Source of the DNA: JAWXBG01 sp034439875
GTDB lineage: Bacteria > Bacteroidota > Bacteroidia > Flavobacteriales_D > Sanyastnellaceae
DNA: 29,456 nucleotides
NCBI GenBank assembly: GCA_034439875.1
Contig: JAWXBG010000112.1
Coordinates: 1 to 29,456 of the forward strand
Reading direction: 5' to 3'
Shown: piece by piece, positions 24,756 to 29,456 of the stretch
Layout of the letters: the number at the start of each line of letters is the position of its first letter
How positions within the stretch are numbered: position 1 is the stretch's first letter
The notes under the pieces: model-generated
Seen by the model: only the letters and a program-made list of their open reading frames with translations
Database searches by the model: none
Told to the model about the DNA's origin: nothing
Program-made: the position numbers and the translations under genes

Positions 24756-26318
24756 CTAATCCAAATCAAACTTAATCCCTTGTGCCAATGGCAATGAAGC
24801 TCCAAAGTTAATTGTATTAGTTTGCCGACGCATGTATATTTTCCATGCATCTGAACCCGACTCTCTTCCGCCGCCAGTTTCCTTTTCGCCTCCAAATGCT
24901 CCACCGATTTCCGCGCCACTGGTGCCAATATTTACGTTGGCAATACCGCAGTCGCTTCCTTCTGCTGACAGAAATTTCTCTGCCTCTCTGAGATGGGTAG
25001 TCATAATAGCGCTGCTCAACCCCTGATTCACACCGTTTTGCATTGCTATAGCTTCATCCAGGGTTTTGTATTTCATCACATACAAGATGGGTGCGAATGT
25101 CTCGTGTTGAACGATCGGCAGCGACGAATCCTTTACTTCAATAATACAAGGTTTCACATAACAACCACTTTCATATCCTTCGCCCGCTAAGACACCTCCT
25201 TCAACTAGAATTTTGCCGCCTTGGTTTTTTGCATCTTCAATAGATTTCAAATAAAGATCAACTGCAGTTTTGTCGATAAGTGGTCCCACGTGATTTTTCT
25301 GATCAAGTGGATTTCCGATTTTCAACTGCCCGTATGCTGATGCCAACTTCTCGGTTATCTGAGCGTAAATATTTTCATGAATAATTAACCTTCTAGTAGT
25401 GGTGCATCTCTGTCCTGCTGTACCGCAAGCACCGAAAACGGCACCAATGATTGTCATTTTAAGATCTGCATTTTCTGTCACAATGATCGCATTGTTGCCA
25501 CCCAACTCGAGAAGCGATTTCCCAAAACGTTCGGCCACAGTAGACCCAACGATGCGGCCCATGCGCGTGCTACCCGTTGCGCTAATGAGCGGAACGCGTT
25601 GATCTTTTGTCATCCACTCGCCTACCATATAGTTGCCGGTAATGATGCTCGAAATTCCTTCAGGCAATTCATTGTTGGCGGCCACTTCATTCCAAATATG
25701 CTGACAAGCTACAGCGCAGAGCGGCGTTTTTTCTGATGCTTTCCAGATAGACACATCTCCGCATATCCATGCCAATGCGCTATTCCACGACCACACAGCC
25801 ACCGGAAAATTGAATGCCGAAATGATTCCCACAATACCCAGGGGATGCCATTGCTCGTACATGCGGTGACTAGGTCTTTCGCTGTGCATTGCCAGCCCGT
25901 AGAGTTGACGTGAGAGTCCAACAGCAAAGTCGCAGATATCGATCATTTCTTGCACTTCGCCCAAACCTTCTTGGAGGCTTTTGCCCATTTCGTAGCTCAC
26001 GAGCATGCCCAGCTCCTGTTTGTATAGGCGCAAGCGATCGCCATATTGACGAACGATTTCACCGCGTTTCGGTGCCGGCATAGAGCGCCATGATTTGAAT
26101 GCTTCTTGCGCAGTTTTCACAACAAGCTCATAGTCCTCTTTGGTAGTTGTGCTAACCGATCCAATGATCTGCCCATCTACTGGAGAATATGAGTCGATAA
26201 CAGGACCATTGCCGAAAAAATGTTTCCCGGTAGAAGTCCCTTCGTTATTTGCTTTGATCCCTAGTTTCTCTAGAACTAGATCGATGGGAGTAGTTGCGAT
26301 GTCTGTATTAGTATTCAC
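24756..26318 (-). CDS. Aldehyde dehydrogenase, ALDH7 (antiquitin / aminoadipate-semialdehyde dehydrogenase) type
   Basis: The product is 520 residues, full length for this group. Visible catalytic features are the nucleophile Cys305 in G-Q-R-C-T-T, the general base Glu271 in L-E-L-G-G-N-N, Asn170 in S-A-F-N-F-P-V-A-V-W-S-W-N, and the NAD-binding ATGSTRMG (residues 247-254). The SAFNFPVAVWSWN, GQRCTTTRR and GGAFGGEKETGGGRESGSDAW segments are characteristic of ALDH7. ALDH7 enzymes oxidise alpha-aminoadipate semialdehyde (in equilibrium with piperideine-6-carboxylate) to aminoadipate in lysine catabolism, using NAD+. That substrate is inferred from the family, because no other lysine-degradation gene lies in the window. 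It is cytoplasmic. A TACCTTTG promoter element lies 20 bases upstream. Confidence 0.92.
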   Translation of the reverse strand: MNTNTDIATTPIDLVLEKLGIKANNEGTSTGKHFFGNGPVIDSYSPVDGQIIGSVSTTTKEDYELVVKTAQEAFKSWRSMPAPKRGEIVRQYGDRLRLYKQELGMLVSYEMGKSLQEGLGEVQEMIDICDFAVGLSRQLYGLAMHSERPSHRMYEQWHPLGIVGIISAFNFPVAVWSWNSALAWICGDVSIWKASEKTPLCAVACQHIWNEVAANNELPEGISSIITGNYMVGEWMTKDQRVPLISATGSTRMGRIVGSTVAERFGKSLLELGGNNAIIVTENADLKMTIIGAVFGACGTAGQRCTTTRRLIIHENIYAQITEKLASAYGQLKIGNPLDQKNHVGPLIDKTAVDLYLKSIEDAKNQGGKILVEGGVLAGEGYESGCYVKPCIIEVKDSSLPIVQHETFAPILYVMKYKTLDEAIAMQNGVNQGLSSAIMTTHLREAEKFLSAEGSDCGIANVNIGTSGAEIGGAFGGEKETGGGRESGSDAWKIYMRRQTNTINFGASLPLAQGIKFDLD

Positions 26319-26338
26319 TTCAAGAATTTTTTAGGATG

Positions 26339-26346
26339 CAAAGGTA
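26339..26346 (-). promoter_or_regulatory. Predicted -7 promoter element of the ALDH gene
   Basis: On the minus strand this reads TACCTTTG followed by CATCC, an exact TAnnTTTG match. The nearest edge is 20 bases from the ATG at 26318. No TTTG -33 element is present at the expected distance, so the assignment rests on the -7 element and its position alone. Confidence 0.5.
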
Positions 26347-26414
26347 GTAAGTGGTGAGGAGTTTGGTTTCAGTTTAGAGGAAAGGAATCAGAGTGGTTCG
26401 GGGTTTCGGGTGCA

Positions 26415-26435
26415 GCTCCAGAAGAACGGCATCTT
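26415..26435 (+). repeat. REP-like palindrome, GTTCC/GGAAC family, copy C
   Basis: This reads GCTCCAGAAGAACGGCATCTT. It matches copy D (26515-26537) at all but a few bases and lies in the same orientation, 100 bases upstream of it. The left arm is degenerate. Confidence 0.5.
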
Positions 26436-26514
26436 CATAGGTCTGCGGTTCACGGTTCGGCAACAATTGCAGAGGATCTGAATCATACCATTTCCGTGGC
26501 TATTAGTTCATCCC

Positions 26515-26537
26515 CGTTCCAGAGGAACGGCATCTTA
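26515..26537 (+). repeat. REP-like palindrome, GTTCC/GGAAC family, copy D
   Basis: CGTTCC-AGA-GGAACG is a perfect 6-base inverted repeat with a 3-base loop, followed by GCATCTTA. It is the best-preserved of four copies in the window. It sits 50 bases upstream of the kelch gene start, so it could fall near that gene's promoter. I found no good promoter there; the nearest partial -7 match is CATATTTG at 26549-26556. Confidence 0.6.
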
Positions 26538-26587
26538 CTTTTTTACCCATATTTGTACATCAAAAAAACCCATTCGTCGATCTACCC

Positions 26588-27949
26588 ATGAAATTAATCT
26601 TACCCTTCTTACTTTTCTCGCTACAGTCCTTCGCACAACTAACCATCATAGAAGACATGATAGAAGGTCGCAATGCCCACACAGCTTCTACAGTGATGAT
26701 GAATGGCAATACTCCCGGTGCTCTCATCTGCGGGGGTTATGATGGTTCGCAGGCACTTCAAAGTGCTGAGTGGTATAATGCTGCTACTGATAATTGGAAT
26801 AGTTTGGGCGACATGGAATCCACGCGCATGGATCACGCTGCCACTGCATACAACGATGGAGATTATGTGCTTATTACTGGAGGCTTCAACGGGTTTTCGG
26901 AAAACCTCAACAGCACTGAAATATTTAACGCCACTGATGGAACATTCGAGATGGGGCCGGCCATGTCATACGGACGCAGTTTTCACAGCAGCACATTGCT
27001 CGAAGATGTGAATGGCACTGATTATATATTGGTATGTGGTGGATTCGACGGTTTTGAGGAATTGGCCGCATGCGAGCGACTTAACCTAAGTACTATGCAA
27101 TGGGAGAGCGCAGGAACCATGAACCTTGGCAGAAGTTCGTTTAGCATTGCCCGTCTTGACGATGGAAAATATTTGTTGGCCGGAGGGTTTAATGCCAATG
27201 CCGGATTTCAGCTCAGTGCTTGTGAGATTTACGATCCCATAGCTAATAGCTGGACATTAGCAGCTTTTATGGAACACTCTCGCGACAATCACGCGTCGGT
27301 AGAATTATACGATGGCAAAATATTGGTGGCTGGGGGTAGAAGATACAATGGCGATTTGAACCTTTTTGAAGGAATGATAGAATGTGAGTACTATGATGCC
27401 ATTGCCGACGAGTGGACAGAAGCCCCTGATTTGCTCGCTCCACAGAGTTATTGCCAGATGCTATACAGCCTCGATAGTTATTATTTATTAGCTGGAGGAG
27501 TAGATCACACCGGTCAAGACGTAGAGACAACTACCACTCCTAGCATCGAGTACTTTCATCCATTCACTTTTTGGTTCACGGTAGAATTATTATATCCAGA
27601 GGGTCGATATAAATACGCCATGACCCGTTTGCCGGATGGTATATTGGTTTGTGGAGGCGAGGACGGCGATCCATCAGGCGAGTTATATACAGGATACCTC
27701 GATCAGGAGGAGAAAGAAGTGGAATTACCTCTGATATTCCCTAATCCCTGCAAAGACATACTTCGATTTGCCACAGATCAACCTATGTCATGCACCCTAC
27801 AAGAGATGGGAGGAAAAACAGTTTTCTCCGGACGAGTGGGCATTTCCGGAAGTCTAGACCTATCCCAATTAGCCGAGGGAGTTTACACCGTGCAAACAAC
27901 CGATTTTCAAGGCAAGCAAAGCCTTCAGAAGTTGGTACTTAGTAGGTAG
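26588..27949 (+). CDS. Secreted kelch-repeat protein with T9SS type-A sorting domain
   Basis: The product is 453 residues. The signal peptide is MKLILPFLLFSLQSFA, with cleavage just before QLTI. Seven kelch Gly-Gly signatures follow: L-I-C-G-G-Y, L-I-T-G-G-F, L-V-C-G-G-F, L-L-A-G-G-F, L-V-A-G-G-R, L-L-A-G-G-V and L-V-C-G-G-E. Each is usually followed 20-30 residues later by a W or equivalent aromatic (for example DNWNSLG, MQWESAG, NSWTLAA, DEWTEAP), predicting one six- or seven-bladed beta-propeller over residues about 20-375. The last 72 residues are a type-A T9SS C-terminal domain (LIFPNPCKDIL ... LAEGVYTV ... LQKLVLSR), which directs export and is normally cleaved off. The binding partner is unknown. 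It may be co-transcribed with the lipoprotein gene 52 bases downstream. Confidence 0.9.
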   Translation: MKLILPFLLFSLQSFAQLTIIEDMIEGRNAHTASTVMMNGNTPGALICGGYDGSQALQSAEWYNAATDNWNSLGDMESTRMDHAATAYNDGDYVLITGGFNGFSENLNSTEIFNATDGTFEMGPAMSYGRSFHSSTLLEDVNGTDYILVCGGFDGFEELAACERLNLSTMQWESAGTMNLGRSSFSIARLDDGKYLLAGGFNANAGFQLSACEIYDPIANSWTLAAFMEHSRDNHASVELYDGKILVAGGRRYNGDLNLFEGMIECEYYDAIADEWTEAPDLLAPQSYCQMLYSLDSYYLLAGGVDHTGQDVETTTTPSIEYFHPFTFWFTVELLYPEGRYKYAMTRLPDGILVCGGEDGDPSGELYTGYLDQEEKEVELPLIFPNPCKDILRFATDQPMSCTLQEMGGKTVFSGRVGISGSLDLSQLAEGVYTVQTTDFQGKQSLQKLVLSR

Positions 27950-28001
27950 ATATTGGCATAATTGGAGGGTCGAGGTAAATGTTTAACTTGCCCACAATTA
28001 A

Positions 28002-28547
28002 ATGGCACCAAAACACATACCCACATTGCCCCGCTACCGTCCTGCCTTTGGTATGTACTTAGGTGTGTTGGTATGTCTTGCCTCCTTCCTGCTCATTAAC
28101 TGTTCCAAGCATTCAGATGAAGCCGCTGTGTACAACGACAGCATTGTAGAACACCAGGAGAAAATAGTTGTAGCTTTCGATGCACTAGACAGCACCCTAT
28201 CCGATTCTTCATCCGTACCTACATCGATTGTTGATGCTCACGCGGCGCTTACTCATCAGATACAAAACAGTGTGCTGGCTTTGGATAGCATTGGGCCATT
28301 CCGAAAAGATCCCAGTTTACAAAAGGCCGCGCGTAGTCTCTTCACTGCCTACGGTCGCATGGCTGAGGACCCCTATGCCCGGCTGATCCACATCCGTTTG
28401 CTGGCCCCGTCGTCTATCACACAATCCACTATTGACACCAGTTTATCTCTACACCACCAGATTAAATGGCTCAGCGAAGAATCTCAGCTCAGCTTTCTGC
28501 AAGAGCAAACCGCTTTTGGGAAGAAGTATCATTTGGAATTTGAGTGA
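28002..28547 (+). CDS. Unrecognised lipoprotein, helical
   Basis: The product is 181 residues and I do not recognise a family. The N-terminus has a basic region, a hydrophobic segment (MYLGVLVCLASFLLIN) and Cys34 followed by SKHSDE, suggesting a lipoprotein signal, although Asn just before the Cys is unusual for a lipobox. The mature part is mostly predicted helix with heptad-like hydrophobics (IVEHQEKIVVAFDALDSTL, AALTHQIQNSVLALDSI, LHHQIKWLSEESQLSFLQEQ), compatible with a small helical bundle. A later start at residue 18 (28053) would remove the basic extension and give a shorter signal peptide. It follows the T9SS kelch gene by 52 bases on the same strand, so they may form an operon. Confidence 0.7.
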   Translation: MAPKHIPTLPRYRPAFGMYLGVLVCLASFLLINCSKHSDEAAVYNDSIVEHQEKIVVAFDALDSTLSDSSSVPTSIVDAHAALTHQIQNSVLALDSIGPFRKDPSLQKAARSLFTAYGRMAEDPYARLIHIRLLAPSSITQSTIDTSLSLHHQIKWLSEESQLSFLQEQTAFGKKYHLEFE

Positions 28548-28947
28548 ATACACGTGATGGCTAACGGGTGACTCGAGTAGTAAAATTAAAGAGATGTACA
28601 CTTTTGTTCGGACTAAGAGGATTTCCAAAATAACAAGAGATAAAGATGATTTATAAATTTAATGAGATGGTTTAATAAAGTTTATCTATCTCTATTAGTC
28701 CAATATCGTCAGGTTGTGAAAAATATCCTTCACCGGAATAAATGATGCGTATACCTATCTCTAGAATTTTCATACATTCGATTCTCAAGGCTTTGATTTG
28801 GGGACATTTACGGCGAAGACAAGTCAAATTGAAGGGGTATAGCTGGACGCTCTGTAACTGAGATTTGGTAAAGTCTTCGGGGTAAATGACATCAAATTAT
28901 ACAAATTCGGCCTATTAAATAGTCCAAACTATTCTATAAGCGTGAAG

Positions 28948-29027
28948 TAGTAAATGCCGTCAAAGTAGCTGCTATAGGGCCAACGGAGTGAAACGGAATT
29001 GGACTCTTACAGATACATAAACGGTAT
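28948..29027. repeat. Dispersed intergenic repeat, family Y (copy 2)
   Basis: About 80% identical by eye to 832-910, with one extra base. Both copies lie on the plus strand in the same orientation. Substitutions are scattered and no frame is preserved, which argues against a coding origin. Confidence 0.6.
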
Positions 29028-29383
29028 CAAGTGGTAGCAATCATTACAAACTTGTCGATTTACCAAGTGTTTTCTACCACTTAGATTTGAGCATCCCGTG
29101 ATCTGCTTCCTTTGTATTTCTTAAGGTTGTTTCGCGGGGTTATGCCCGAAAGAATTTTTCCCAGAATCCGTATCGGAAATCTATTGCAGCGCTAAGCCCC
29201 TGTGATATCAGGCACTTCCAGGGTTTTTATTCTTGATGTATGAATATACACCATCAAATAATCCCGCATTGCGAATTGGAAGCATCTTGAGGATAATGCG
29301 CTGTGGGATCCTCAAACCTACACGCTGGAGCAAAGTAATAGTTCGAACTCTGAATTCCGATATCTCCATGGCGTGATTCGGGA

Positions 29384-29456
29384 TAATACCAATTCTGCAC
29401 AATAAATAGTCCCTGCTGCATTGCGCATAGGAAGTTTTTTTTGGCAATGCCCTGCA
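29384..29456. repeat. Dispersed intergenic repeat, family X (copy 2, reaches window end)
   Basis: TAATACCAATTCTGC is identical to 750-764, followed by the CTGCAT.GCGC...GGAAGT...AATGC.CTGCA block in the same order. It may continue past the window edge, where another Y copy might follow as it does at the left end. Confidence 0.55.

Larger units (their letters stand above)
28548..29456. other. Non-coding stretch with dispersed repeats
   Basis: This region of about 0.9 kb has no convincing gene. It contains repeat Y copy 2 (28948-29027) and repeat X copy 2 (29384-29456). The left flank of the Y copy, TCCAAACTATTCTATAAGC (28923-28941), is also seen in altered form at 23089-23107. A 79-codon minus-strand frame at 29208-29447 overlaps repeat X, shows no family motif and is not called. 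No RNA gene or clear terminator is seen. Confidence 0.6.

Noticed and set aside
29208..29447. 79-codon minus-strand open frame near the right edge
   Set aside because: It overlaps dispersed repeat X and has no recognisable motif, signal or family feature. It is more likely chance in a repeat-bearing intergenic region.

Overview
The window looks like chromosome from a member of the Bacteroidota, most likely a Flavobacteriales-type organism. Evidence: it carries both classes of type IX secretion (T9SS) C-terminal sorting domain, a PorP/SprF-family barrel, a PorE-like OmpA protein, an AsmA-like giant and a DUF349 protein of the Bacteroidota kind, TAnnTTTG-type promoter elements, weak Shine-Dalgarno sequences and moderately AT-rich DNA. 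I see no rRNA, tRNA, CRISPR array, prophage or insertion sequence.

Layout. Positions 1-256 hold a short tandem repeat and two REP-like palindromes. Housekeeping genes follow: a SAT-like GNAT acetyltransferase (minus strand), a CvpA-family membrane protein and an AsmA-like protein (plus strand), and a five-repeat DUF349 protein (minus strand, with a clear promoter). The centre (6807-22911, minus strand) is a tight three-gene operon. It is read as a 4312-residue secreted surface protein, then a PorP/SprF-family outer-membrane protein 5 bases later, then a PorE-like TPR/propeller/CRD/OmpA protein 23 bases later. To the right are a repeat-bearing intergenic region, a TlpA-like lipoprotein thiol oxidoreductase, an ALDH7-type aldehyde dehydrogenase (minus strand), a kelch-propeller protein with a T9SS type-A tail, a small unrecognised lipoprotein (plus strand), and about 0.9 kb of apparently non-coding DNA with dispersed repeats.

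The most notable object is the three-gene operon. The giant protein has a signal peptide, an IgGFc-binding-like N-terminal domain, an Ig/cadherin-like linker, 41 tandem domains of about 88 residues (counted by eye), and a type-B gliding-motility-associated C-terminal domain. All 41 domains keep two cysteines at fixed positions. The array contains a single lysine, becomes more acidic towards the C-terminus, and shows a five-domain super-period that suggests growth by block duplication. The simplest reading is an SprB-like giant adhesin encoded with its own secretion or tethering partner and a periplasmic peptidoglycan anchor. Its ligand cannot be told from the sequence.

The intergenic DNA carries at least three families of small dispersed repeats: GTTCC/GGAAC palindromes, GGCT/AGCC palindromes, and a mosaic X/Y family found at both ends of the window.
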